Source: Archaeoglobi archaeon JdFR-42 (GTDB taxonomy: Archaea > Halobacteriota > Archaeoglobi > Archaeoglobales > JdFR-42). Taken from it: 41,273 bases of DNA. The position numbers were made by a program, and so were the translations under genes. The DNA lies in assembly GCA_002010305.1 (NCBI GenBank), contig MTND01000038.1, positions 1 through 41,273 on the forward strand. Reading direction: 5' to 3'. Positions 24,480-31,126 of the stretch are shown here, one piece after another. The notes beneath the pieces are model-generated. The model saw only the letters and a program-made list of their open reading frames with translations. It searched no databases and was not told the origin of the DNA. Positions within the stretch are counted from its first letter, which is position 1; the number at the start of each line of letters is the position of its first letter.

Positions 24480-25169
24480 TTACCACCCTCCTGATTTTTT
24501 TAATGGGAATTCCTGGATTGTTTCAGGCCACTTCAGATTATCTTTCAGAAAAACAGCTATTCCGAGCTCTCTGGCAATTTCTATGAGTTTTTCAACCCAT
24601 TCTGGATTAGGTGGTCTGTATGGGTTTGTTTGTGATCCTATTATGATCCAGTCAATTCCATCAAGGGCATATCTGATGGCTTGGTAATCTCCGTAGAATG
24701 GATCTTTCATATCGGTTAGCAAAGGTTCAAAGCTCACAAACTTGCATGATGCATTGGTCTTTTTAAGCTGGTTAATCCGTGGAATGAATTTATTACTCTC
24801 AGCCGTAGTTCCCAGCCATGAATTCCTTGGGAAATTGTAGTAAATAGCCCTGGATGGGTTCTTTGTCAATATCTGATATATGTGATATGACTTCCGGATG
24901 GTTAGCAATACCTGTTCTATCCATCCCCCTCTGACATTTCTGTCAAACAGATCCCCCATCGAGCAAACAAATATCTTCGATTGTTTTCTGACCTCGAAGG
25001 GCTCCATGAGTCTTTCTTCGTGAAGGTGAGGTTCAAAGGTGTAGCATTTCTCACATCTATGCCTGAACCTCTTTGCCATTTTCCTGGCATAGCAGTATGA
25101 GCAGCCATTAGAGCAGCCCACAACAGGGTTCCAAGTGTAGTCAGTCCATTCGATTTTAGTCCTGTTCAT
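24480..25169 (-). CDS. DUF5131 (phage Gp37/Gp68) radical-SAM-like protein
   Basis: 229 residues. Start ATG 25169 after AAGGAGGG; seven upstream codons of the open frame are discarded. Begins IEWTDYTWNPVVGCSNGCSYCYA, with the CxxxCxxC cluster motif, then two further CxxC cysteines (RCEKCYTFEPHLHEERL), SKIFVCSMGDLFD, ILTKNPSRA, WLGTTAE, FVSFEPLL and WIIIGSQTNPYR. These are hallmarks of the DUF5131 family, common in phages and mobile elements and predicted to be a radical SAM fold. Biochemical role unknown; DNA or nucleotide modification is a common guess. Confidence 0.85.
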   Translation of the reverse strand: MNRTKIEWTDYTWNPVVGCSNGCSYCYARKMAKRFRHRCEKCYTFEPHLHEERLMEPFEVRKQSKIFVCSMGDLFDRNVRGGWIEQVLLTIRKSYHIYQILTKNPSRAIYYNFPRNSWLGTTAESNKFIPRINQLKKTNASCKFVSFEPLLTDMKDPFYGDYQAIRYALDGIDWIIIGSQTNPYRPPNPEWVEKLIEIARELGIAVFLKDNLKWPETIQEFPLKKSGGW

Positions 25170-25186
25170 AGGGTCGTTCCCTCCTT

Positions 25187-25339
25187 TCATCTTTTATTGC
25201 AGAAAGGCAGTCCAAATCCATCGCAATCTCTCGGAAATAGCCCTTTAGCCACTCTGTCTATCCTATCCAATAACAGGGCAGTCTCTCTTCGGCTCAATTT
25301 TCTCTCAAAAAACAGATCTATCGATAACCTATACTGCAA
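25187..25339 (-). CDS. 50-residue hypothetical protein
   Basis: TTG start at 25339 behind GGGGGTGAGAAC, exactly 18 nt below palindrome site 6. The product reads QYRLSIDLFFERKLSRRETA, then LLLDRIDRVAKGLFPRDCDG and ends FCNKR; helical with two Cys. It precedes the DUF5131 gene. Its leader is nearly identical to that of the next gene up, which has CTG at the same place. Confidence 0.6.
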   Translation of the reverse strand: MQYRLSIDLFFERKLSRRETALLLDRIDRVAKGLFPRDCDGFGLPFCNKR

Positions 25340-25357
25340 GTTCTCACCCCCATTTTA

Positions 25358-25371
25358 TTTTCACGTGAAAA
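25358..25371 (-). promoter_or_regulatory. element palindrome site 6 (perfect)
   Basis: TTTTCACGTGAAAA, a perfect 14-bp palindrome. It is preceded on the sense strand by a TGA stop and TTTTTTCC, and followed at exactly 18 nt by a TTG start. Confidence 0.8.
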
Positions 25372-25381
25372 TTGGAAAAAA

Positions 25382-25990
25382 TCAGATCTCCAAATATGCG
25401 AATCTGCTCTTTTTAAGCTGGTATAGCTCTTCGTTCAGCTCTTCTTTCAATGTCTCTATTTCTTCCTCAATGACTCGCTCTTTGATCACGTTCAGCCTGT
25501 CTGTGATGTCCTGGTCATCGAATATGTTTAGTTCATGAAGCCTGTCAATGAGCCTTAACAGACCTGTCTTGCTATTTTTGTGTATTTTTCCCTGGATGTT
25601 CTCAATTCTCTCCAGGATCTTTGTAATAACCTGGTGTTTGAGAGCATAGAGCATCTGGTGATATAGCTCCCCCTGCCTGATTCCCTCTTCGTCAAGGGGA
25701 ATGGCTATCAGGTGGGCTTTCAGGGATGGGTCGATTTCAGACAGCTTCTGTGATGTCTCTTTTACTATACCCTGCAACTCTGGGATCTGTGATTCTTTGA
25801 CAACCCATAAACCGTAGAAATCGAAGACCAGTTTCTGGATGTTCCATCTGGCCGTCATGCGTATGTTTGCTATTTTATCACGTGTTTTTTTGTCGAAAAC
25901 GTATTTGATCTTGACCTCTTTCTCATTGAGTTCCTCTCTGTTTTGCTGTCGATTCTCGGAGCTCATGCTAAGCTTAACTATGTATAACAG
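25382..25990 (-). CDS. helical protein, probable CTG start
   Basis: About 202 residues, almost entirely helical and charged (QQNREELNEKEVKIKYVFDK, then coiled-coil-like HQVITKILERIENIQGKIHK and the C-terminal EEEIETLKEELNEELYQLKK). The first ATG (25966) has no ribosome site. Eight codons upstream a CTG at 25990 follows GGGGGTGAGAAC and lies 18 nt below palindrome site 7, matching the TTG of the gene at 25339. Function unknown; it lies between the DUF2997-like gene and the small 50-codon gene. Confidence 0.65.
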   Translation of the reverse strand: MLYIVKLSMSSENRQQNREELNEKEVKIKYVFDKKTRDKIANIRMTARWNIQKLVFDFYGLWVVKESQIPELQGIVKETSQKLSEIDPSLKAHLIAIPLDEEGIRQGELYHQMLYALKHQVITKILERIENIQGKIHKNSKTGLLRLIDRLHELNIFDDQDITDRLNVIKERVIEEEIETLKEELNEELYQLKKSRFAYLEI

Positions 25991-26008
25991 GTTCTCACCC
26001 CCTTTAAT

Positions 26009-26022
26009 TTTTCACACGAAAA
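26009..26022 (-). promoter_or_regulatory. element palindrome site 7
   Basis: TTTTCACACGAAAA in the same cassette as sites 6 and 8 (TGA stop, TTTTTTCC, palindrome, 18 nt with GGGGGTGAG, start codon CTG). Confidence 0.75.
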
Positions 26023-26031
26023 GGGAAAAAA

Positions 26032-26187
26032 TCAGCCACAAAAAACTCTTTTAAGGTTTTTAGGTTCTATTCCGAGTGATTTCAGTTCTTTCAGGATCTC
26101 TCTTACCTCTTCCTCTCCTGTCTGACTGTCCATGAACGGGTTGATCGTGATCCTACCTTCTTCGAATGTGATTACCAGTTCTTGCAT
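26032..26187 (-). CDS. second, diverged DUF2997-like small protein
   Basis: 51 residues: MQELVITFEEGRITINPFMD, then GEEEVREILKELKSLGIEP and a short basic end. It follows the strand-turn-strand-helix plan of the DUF2997 protein immediately upstream (VEMLEDGKLIVDHSG, then LEAIVRDLKQLGIEVRIL), so it looks like a duplicate. ATG behind GAAGGGGGAATTCT; overlaps the upstream gene by 35 bp. Probably a small partner of the DUF1257/AAA proteins. Confidence 0.6.
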   Translation of the reverse strand: MQELVITFEEGRITINPFMDSQTGEEEVREILKELKSLGIEPKNLKRVFCG

Positions 26188-26353
26188 AGAATTCCCCCTT
26201 CTTCTGCTGTTTTAAGATCCTAACTTCGATCCCCAGTTGTTTCAGGTCTCTTACAATAGCTTCAAGATCATCCATGCATTCCCCTCCCAGGAAGCCTGAA
26301 TGATCCACGATCAGCTTTCCATCTTCCAGCATCTCCACCCTGATCGTTTTCAT
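26153..26353 (-). CDS. DUF2997 family protein
   Basis: 66 residues from ATG 26353. The N-terminal KTIRVEMLEDGKLIVDHSGF, followed by GGECMDDLEAIVRDL, matches the DUF2997 pattern (strand, DGK turn, strand, then G-x-x-C before a helix). In bacteria and cyanobacteria this family is often encoded beside Ycf35/DUF1257 and Ycf46-type AAA genes, as here. The start overlaps the DUF1257 stop (ATGA). The longer open frame to 26527 runs through the DUF1257 gene and is rejected. Confidence 0.72.
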   Translation of the reverse strand: MKTIRVEMLEDGKLIVDHSGFLGGECMDDLEAIVRDLKQLGIEVRILKQQKKGEFYARTGNHIRRR

Positions 26354-26736
26354 GCTCTCCTCCCCACGAATGCAAATTTTCTGTCCTTTATGTTGTGTTT
26401 CTGGACTATGTATCCTCTCTTTCTGAGAATTCTCTCGATTGCAACTTCTGCATATTTCTCCTTGAGATATTCTGCATGATGTAACATCATAGAATCGCAG
26501 ATCACCCTTACCATGCCGTGCTCCCATTTGAAGCCTATTCCGTATCCGTCTAATTTTCCTATTTTAACCAGTAGATCCACGTTCTCTGTTTTTCCATGCC
26601 AGTCTCTTACCACTCCGTTTTCCTGAATTGTCCAGTCATAAAACTGATTTTCTGAGTTGATCCTTCTTACTGCTTCCATGATTAGCTGTTTATCCCTCAT
26701 GTTGATTTCAGTCTGAAATTCTGTTAATTCAGACAT
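26350..26736 (-). CDS. Ycf35-like DUF1257 protein
   Basis: 128 residues beginning MSELTEFQTEINMRDKQLIM and continuing with the DUF1257/Ycf35 layout: a WHGKTENVDLLVKI segment, DGYGIGFKWEHGMVRVICDS, a helix with AEYLKEKYAEVAIERIL, and the final RGYIVQKHNIKDRKFAFVG strand pair. Chloroplasts and cyanobacteria carry this protein (ycf35); function unknown. ATG follows AAGGAGGTATAATCA and lies 18 nt below palindrome site 8. It sits between the AAA ATPase and DUF2997 genes, the gene neighbourhood known for this family. Confidence 0.8.
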   Translation of the reverse strand: MSELTEFQTEINMRDKQLIMEAVRRINSENQFYDWTIQENGVVRDWHGKTENVDLLVKIGKLDGYGIGFKWEHGMVRVICDSMMLHHAEYLKEKYAEVAIERILRKRGYIVQKHNIKDRKFAFVGRRA

Positions 26737-26754
26737 TGATTATACCTCCTTCAA

Positions 26755-26768
26755 CTTTCACATGAAAA
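26755..26768 (-). promoter_or_regulatory. element palindrome site 8
   Basis: CTTTCACATGAAAA between the AAA ATPase stop (TGA, then TTTTTTCC) and the DUF1257 start, which is exactly 18 nt away. Confidence 0.75.
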
Positions 26769-26777
26769 TGGAAAAAA

Positions 26778-28307
26778 TCAGAGCTCAATTCTTCTTGCCT
26801 TCGAGCCAGATTCTGAATCCCTGATGCTTGCAGGCTTGCAGTAGATCTCAGCCCACTTCCTTATCCTCTCGATCTCATCTTTCCTCTTCTTACTCAACGG
26901 CATATATCCCTGTATCTCCTCGATGATGTGCTGGTTGTCAAGCTCCAGACCTTCATCAAATGCCCTATACAGGGCTTCAGTTATGATTTGTTCAATTTCA
27001 GCACCACTGTAACCCTCTGTGAGCCTTGCGAATTCTGATATGTCGAAGTTTCCCGGATCTCTTCCTATTTTATTCAGATGAATCCTGAAGATCTCTTCCC
27101 TCTCACTTCGTGAGGGGAGATCCACGTGGAATATGTCATCGAATCTGCCAGCTCGTGTCATCTCTGGTGGAAGTTTGAAGGGATCATTACAGGTAGCCAC
27201 CACGAAAACAGGTTTCTGCCTTTCCTGCATCCAGGTAAGGAGTTGTCCGATAACTCTTGCTGTTACTCCACTGTCGGTCTCTCCTGAGCTTGATATACCT
27301 GCAAAAGCCTTTTCGATTTCATCCACGAATAAGATACAGGGAGCAATTGACTCAGCTATTTTCAGGGCTTCTGCCATGTTCTTTTCCGATTCTCCTACAA
27401 GGCTACCGAAAACCTTTGACATGTCCAGCTTAAGCAGTGGCATCCCGAAGAGCTTTGCAGTTGCCTTTGCAGTCAGGGATTTTCCGGTCCCTGGAGCTCC
27501 TACCATCAATATTCCTTTGGGTGGTCTTAACCCGAATTCCCTTGCTTCCCTGCTGAATGCCTTTTTCCTTCTCATTAACCAGGATTTTAGGTTTTCAAGA
27601 CCTCCTATGTCCTCCATACTCTCCATTGAGTGGTAGTATTCCAGTATGCCGGTCTTCTTGATGATCTGCTCCTTTTCCGTTATGATTGTGGATGGATCAA
27701 GGTTTCTCTTTGCCACTATGGATTTTGCCAGGACATTTTCAAATTCATCAAGAGTTAATCCAAGACCTGCATTCAGGATCGTGTCTGTATTGCCGTTAAG
27801 CTCGATGTTGAGATTCAGGGCTTCATTGACATCCTTGACCATTACTTCAAGGATCTTCCTGAGCTCTTCCTTTTCAGGTAGGGGTATGTCGATCACTGTA
27901 ACGTATTTCTGAAGGTCTATGGGAATGTCAGTGATTGGAGCAAGGAGTATCAGGGTTGAATAGCTGTTTTTGAGCTCAAAGTAGATGTCTTTAAACATCC
28001 TTATGGTCAAAGGCTCCTGGATAAACGGGTGGATGTCTTTCATCAGCATTACTGCCTTTTCCTGGTTAATCAGTTCTGTAAAAGCCATCAGGGAAGAATC
28101 AATGCTCACTGCTCCAGGATCAACATCTTCCAGATCTGCTGTCAGCTTCTGGATGCCCTTCGTGGCAGACCATACGTAAAAGGTCTTTTCAAGATCAGTA
28201 GTGATCTCTGACAGCTTTTGGATGACTCTCTGCTCTTCTGAACTTGTGAGCCAGATTATCGGGTATCTGGCTCGAATAAGGGTTTTGAGCTCCTCCTCCC
28301 AGTTCAT
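26778..28307 (-). CDS. Ycf46-type AAA ATPase
   Basis: 509 residues. An N-terminal alpha/beta domain (about 1-230; RARYPIIWLTSSEEQRVIQKL, TLILLAPITDIP) characteristic of Ycf46 proteins precedes one AAA module: Walker A GAPGTGKS, Walker B CILFVDEIEKAF, sensor 1 VVATCNDP, arginine finger region RAGRFDDIFHVDLP, sensor 2 YSGAEIEQII. ATG at 28307 shares its A with the upstream TGA and follows GGGGTGATC. Such ATPases remodel proteins; the substrate is unknown, with DUF1257 and DUF2997 products as likely partners. Not a second Cdc48: only one ATPase domain and a different N-domain. Confidence 0.88.
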   Translation of the reverse strand: MNWEEELKTLIRARYPIIWLTSSEEQRVIQKLSEITTDLEKTFYVWSATKGIQKLTADLEDVDPGAVSIDSSLMAFTELINQEKAVMLMKDIHPFIQEPLTIRMFKDIYFELKNSYSTLILLAPITDIPIDLQKYVTVIDIPLPEKEELRKILEVMVKDVNEALNLNIELNGNTDTILNAGLGLTLDEFENVLAKSIVAKRNLDPSTIITEKEQIIKKTGILEYYHSMESMEDIGGLENLKSWLMRRKKAFSREAREFGLRPPKGILMVGAPGTGKSLTAKATAKLFGMPLLKLDMSKVFGSLVGESEKNMAEALKIAESIAPCILFVDEIEKAFAGISSSGETDSGVTARVIGQLLTWMQERQKPVFVVATCNDPFKLPPEMTRAGRFDDIFHVDLPSRSEREEIFRIHLNKIGRDPGNFDISEFARLTEGYSGAEIEQIITEALYRAFDEGLELDNQHIIEEIQGYMPLSKKRKDEIERIRKWAEIYCKPASIRDSESGSKARRIEL

Positions 28308-28444
28308 CAGATCACCCCTGTAAAGAAGGAGCAATCCCAGGCAGGATTCACGAAAAACAGGAAGATGTCCAGGTTCTTTGCGGAACAGTAGCCTTTGCTC
28401 AATCCAGTTCTCTTAAAATAAAGGCAGTCATCACATTCTCTCAT
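28307..28444 (-). CDS. 45-residue cysteine-rich protein
   Basis: ATG at 28444 behind GGAGGGGTGCAAT: MRECDDCLYFKRTGLSKGYC, then SAKNLDIFLFFVNPAWDCSFF. Four cysteines (CDDC...C...C) suggest a zinc or iron-sulphur knuckle. Its TGA overlaps the AAA ATPase start (TGATG), so the two are translated together. Upstream codons of the open frame precede the ribosome site and are not used. Confidence 0.65.
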   Translation of the reverse strand: MRECDDCLYFKRTGLSKGYCSAKNLDIFLFFVNPAWDCSFFTGVI

Positions 28445-28532
28445 ATTGCACCCCTCCCTTAAAATTGAGCCCTCCCTGGCATTTTTCAGCCAGAATGAGG
28501 ACACGGATTTAAAAAATTGAGGGAAAGGTTAT

Positions 28533-28788
28533 GAGCATCCACCTTGGGCAACCTGAGGTGTCCGGGGAGGATTGCATGTCGCATCCCTGCCCTATTGAGG
28601 GATCATCGTGGACAGAGCCTGCATGTCCACTCCCTCATTGAATCCCCCAGGCTCATACACCCAGGTTGCTTTCCTGGAATGGGCTTGCTTCCTCCGGGAA
28701 GGCTCAGAATTAAGGTCTTGGTGTCGCCACCTGGAGGGTTTTGCAGGTGAACCCTCTCAGGCTCTGAGTCCCAGCTCCCGGAGACATT
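28533..28788. ncRNA. GC-rich structured RNA candidate, about 255 nt
   Basis: This gene-free stretch is clearly more GC-rich than its surroundings and packed with complementary segments. GCAACCTGAGGTGT (28549) pairs with ACACCCAGGTTGC (28658) as a 13-bp helix with one bulge. Inside it are ATCCCT/AGGGAT and GTGGACA/TGTCCAC hairpins. The 3' part has CTTCC/GGAAG, GGTG/CACC and CTCAG/CTGAG hairpins, and CACCTG/CAGGTG interleaved with GAGGGT/ACCCTC, a pseudoknot pattern. Open frames across it lack ribosome sites. Strand is unresolved: a TATA-like TTTAAAAAA precedes it on plus, and the same site is a T-run terminator if it is read on minus, where CTTAAATAC may be the promoter. It does not match RNase P or SRP RNA signatures I know. 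Confidence 0.55.
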
Positions 28789-28811
28789 ACTACTAATCTA
28801 CTAATTACGGT

Positions 28812-28835
28812 AATACTAATTTTAGAATTAGTATT
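28812..28835. repeat. 10-bp inverted repeat beside the RNA candidate
   Basis: AATACTAATT-TTAG-AATTAGTATT, perfect arms. It could be an operator or terminator stem between the RNA candidate and the AbrB operon. Confidence 0.55.
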
Positions 28836-28845
28836 TAAGTATTTC

Positions 28846-28859
28846 TTTTCACATGAAAA
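28846..28859 (+). promoter_or_regulatory. element palindrome site 9
   Basis: TTTTCACATGAAAA between the RNA candidate and the rightward AbrB operon, about 95 bp upstream of the AbrB ATG; no ribosome site follows directly, unlike most other copies. Confidence 0.72.
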
Positions 28860-28954
28860 TAGAAATGTGTTGAAGTGGGCACAAACTTTTAAGTTATGCC
28901 CACCCTATATCAACATTTAAATAACTGTTAGTATAACTGTTAATAGGTGATGGC

Positions 28955-29113
28955 ATGGGAAAGGGGAATGTAACAACAGTTTACAGGAACAAGGAGGGAC
29001 AGTATCAGACCACAATACCACGTGGTCTGGCTGAAGCAATGGGTCTGGAGAAGGGGTCAAAACTTGAGTGGATGATCGAGGGTAAGAATACCTTCAAGGT
29101 GAGGATCTTATGA
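28955..29113 (+). CDS. AbrB/SpoVT-type DNA-binding protein
   Basis: 52 residues: VTTVYRNKEGQYQTTIPRGL, then AEAMGLEKGSKLEWMIEG and a terminal strand (TFKVRIL). This is one swapped-hairpin AbrB domain, dimeric in family members and usually a transcription regulator or antitoxin. ATG at 28955 after AGGTGATGGC. Its stop overlaps the next ATG (ATGA). A TATA-like ATTTAAATAA lies about 40 bp upstream. It probably regulates its own operon containing the serine recombinase. Confidence 0.82.
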   Translation: MGKGNVTTVYRNKEGQYQTTIPRGLAEAMGLEKGSKLEWMIEGKNTFKVRIL

Positions 29114-29340
29114 GGGAGAGCATATTCCAAGGAGATACCCTTCGGAAAATAGCGATGAAAAGAGGAGAAGTGATCCCTGGATTCGATCCAAAAGGCAGAA
29201 AAGCAAACCACAGACCGAGATGCCCTCATTGTTTAGGAGTGGTCAATGTCGCCCTCGTTAGGGAAGGACATGGACTTAACAGGAAGCTCGTTAAAATCGG
29301 CTATTGGTGCAAACAGTGTGAGGTATTCTTGAGAGAGTAG
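29110..29340 (+). CDS. zinc-ribbon protein
   Basis: 76 residues. A basic N-terminal half (LRKIAMKRGEVIPGFDPKGR) leads to a zinc ribbon with CPHC and CKQC pairs about 28 residues apart. Small single-ribbon proteins of this kind bind nucleic acids or partner proteins. Encoded between the AbrB regulator (4-bp overlap) and the serine recombinase (15-bp gap); since that recombinase lacks the usual C-terminal zinc ribbon, this protein might supply it (inference). Confidence 0.68.
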   Translation: MRESIFQGDTLRKIAMKRGEVIPGFDPKGRKANHRPRCPHCLGVVNVALVREGHGLNRKLVKIGYWCKQCEVFLRE

Positions 29341-29355
29341 GCAGGTGAGGATCTT

Positions 29356-30090
29356 ATGAAGGTTGCAGGGTATGTGAGGGTGAGCACAGCAGATCAGGCT
29401 GAAGGGTTCAGCCTTGAAGCTCAGGAAGACCAGATCAGGAAGTGGTGTGAAGAGAACTCTTACGAACTCGTGAAGGTTTACAGAGATTCAACATCAGGTA
29501 AGCTCCTTGAGAGGGAAGCACTGTTGCAGATGCTCGATGATGCGGAGAAGGGTCTTTTTGATGTGGTGGTTGTAACCGAAGCAGACAGGATAAGCAGAGA
29601 TCTCGACCTAAAGGGATGGATAAAGATTAACCTGATGCATTCTGGGGTTGATCTCATAGAGCTGAACAAGAGGGAGATCCAGACACCTGAGGATCAGTTC
29701 TTTAACCGGTTGATTGAAGCATTTGCAGAGTATGAAACCCTGAGAAGGCAGGCAAGGATAGAGAGGGGAAAGCTGAAGGCTGTGAGGAACGGGATTCCTA
29801 TAACAAGGATGCCAAGAGGTTACAGAAAAAAGAAAGATAAAGTATGGATTGTGGAAGATGAGGCTGAGAAGATCAGGCAGATTTTCAGAGACTACTTGGA
29901 AATAGGGAGCATAAGGGCAGTGGCAAGGAAGCATAACATGCCATATTCAACCGTTAAGAAAATCCTGAGAAATCCTGTTTATGCTGGATACTTCAGCCAT
30001 AACGGCAAGCTCGTAAAGGGGAGTTTTGAGCCTATAATTCCCCTTGATGTGTTTAAGAGGGTGAATCCTGGTTTTGTCAGCAATAAGTAA
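29356..30090 (+). CDS. serine recombinase (resolvase/invertase family)
   Basis: 244 residues. The N-terminal resolvase domain (about 1-140) begins VAGYVRVSTADQAEGFSLEAQ with the nucleophile Ser, and contains VVVTEADRISRD and the FFNRLIEAFAEYETLRRQARIERG helix. A short recombinase domain follows (about 150-235; PRGYRKKKDKVWIVEDEAEKIRQIF, YSTVKKILRNPVYAG). Large serine integrases continue with a zinc ribbon and coiled coil; here the protein stops early, so it is a compact form. It is a second recombinase besides the tyrosine integrase and may resolve multimers, invert DNA or move this operon. Confidence 0.9.
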   Translation: MKVAGYVRVSTADQAEGFSLEAQEDQIRKWCEENSYELVKVYRDSTSGKLLEREALLQMLDDAEKGLFDVVVVTEADRISRDLDLKGWIKINLMHSGVDLIELNKREIQTPEDQFFNRLIEAFAEYETLRRQARIERGKLKAVRNGIPITRMPRGYRKKKDKVWIVEDEAEKIRQIFRDYLEIGSIRAVARKHNMPYSTVKKILRNPVYAGYFSHNGKLVKGSFEPIIPLDVFKRVNPGFVSNK

Positions 30091-30104
30091 AAAAGGAGGG
30101 GAAA

Positions 30105-30126
30105 AGAGCTCCGGGAGCTGAGCTCT
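30105..30126 (+). terminator. GC-rich hairpin after serine recombinase
   Basis: AGAGCTC...GAGCTCT with inner AGCTC-CGG-GAGCT. The motif GCTCCGGGAG is also found at the edge of the RNA candidate (28773-28783, reverse) and before attR (about 37765-37775). Probably the operon terminator. Confidence 0.45.
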
Positions 30127-30241
30127 GGGAGGGACTCATCTCTCACTACTATTTTTAGAATTCCATAAATAGTTTTTGGTAAACCGTTGATTGTTATACT
30201 ATCCCTTCAGTTTGTCTTTGTGTAGATACTTCATAAAATAA

Positions 30242-30257
30242 TAAGTCCGAGGACTTA
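30242..30257. promoter_or_regulatory. inverted repeat upstream of the DprA operon
   Basis: TAAGTCC-GA-GGACTTA in the 300-bp gap (30091-30391) between the serine recombinase and dprA-like gene. The gap is AT-rich, has a TATA-like GTTTATAGA near 30349, and otherwise shows no gene. Confidence 0.45.
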
Positions 30258-30391
30258 GTAATACTTAACTTCGGATAATTGTCTTGTCTCATATTTTGTT
30301 AATTTTTGTTTGTTGAATTGTTAGACCAATGGATCAATAAAATGAAAAGTTTATAGATGTGAATTGAAAAAGAAATATATGAGGAGATGAC

Positions 30392-31120
30392 ATGAGTGTG
30401 GAGATAAAAGAGATAGCTCCAATTGAGCTTTTAGGTCGTAAGTTAAACGAATTTGAGAGAAAATATGCTCCCCCTGTATTATACGTCGCTGGATCGATGA
30501 AAATACCACTACCTGAGCCCCGTGTGGCAGTCATTGGAACAAGAAAACCATCCTCTGATGGAATTAAAGCAGCATCTAAAATAACGAAAGAACTTGTTAA
30601 AAATAAGGTTATTGTTGTTAGTGGCCTTGCAAGGGGTATTGACACTGTCGCACACGAGACAGCAATAAAATGTGGAGGAAAAACAATTGCTGTTTTGGGA
30701 ACTCCTCTCAATGGATTTTATCCTCGTGAAAACAGATCTTTGCAGGAGTTGATAATGAGAGAGCATTTAGCAGTTAGTCAGTATCCTGTAGGTTATATTA
30801 CCAAGCCAAAGCACTTTGTTCTCCGAAATAGAACGATGGCGTTGATTTCCAACGCAAGTATTATTGTTGAAGCTGGAGAAAGTAGCGGTGTAGTTTCTCA
30901 AGGATGGGAAACTCTAAGACTTGGTAGACCGCTCTTCTTCTGGAAGTTACTTGCTGAAAAAGATATAAAATGGGTAAAAGAAATGATTAATTACGGTGCC
31001 AATGTCTTTAAAAATATCAATGACTTGAGGCGTGCTATAAGAGAGCTGATACCACCACCTGCTGAAAAGCCTTCTGAAGTGCTTTCTGTAACAGAGCTGG
31101 GGCTAACAGACGTTGTTTAA
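30392..31120 (+). CDS. DprA/Smf-like SLOG-domain protein
   Basis: 242 residues, close to one Rossmann-like DprA core without the extra winged helix of competence DprA. Motifs: RVAVIGTRKPSSDG, VVSGLARGIDTVAHETA, KTIAVLGTPLNGFYPRENRSL, FVLRNRTMALISNASIIVEAGESSG. Family proteins bind single-stranded DNA or, in the SLOG group, nucleotide ligands. It is followed 6 bp later by a phosphoribosyltransferase gene. Such SLOG/PRTase pairs have been discussed as nucleotide-based conflict systems (recalled literature), so defence is more likely than competence. ATG behind GAGGAGATGAC; the island is AT-rich relative to its neighbours. Confidence 0.88.
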   Translation: MSVEIKEIAPIELLGRKLNEFERKYAPPVLYVAGSMKIPLPEPRVAVIGTRKPSSDGIKAASKITKELVKNKVIVVSGLARGIDTVAHETAIKCGGKTIAVLGTPLNGFYPRENRSLQELIMREHLAVSQYPVGYITKPKHFVLRNRTMALISNASIIVEAGESSGVVSQGWETLRLGRPLFFWKLLAEKDIKWVKEMINYGANVFKNINDLRRAIRELIPPPAEKPSEVLSVTELGLTDVV

Positions 31121-31126
31121 TTTCCT

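Noticed and set aside
28533-28788. RNase P or SRP RNA
   Set aside because: The diagnostic conserved strings and domain order that I know for the archaeal forms are not seen, and a mobile element is an unlikely place for them.
28544-28796. Two overlapping rightward open frames of 62-68 codons across the RNA region
   Set aside because: No ribosome site or coherent protein-like composition; the DNA is dominated by complementary RNA-like segments, so I treat it as a structured RNA.
30392-31120. Competence gene dprA proper
   Set aside because: The C-terminal winged helix is absent and the context is a cargo island in an integrated element with a PRTase partner.
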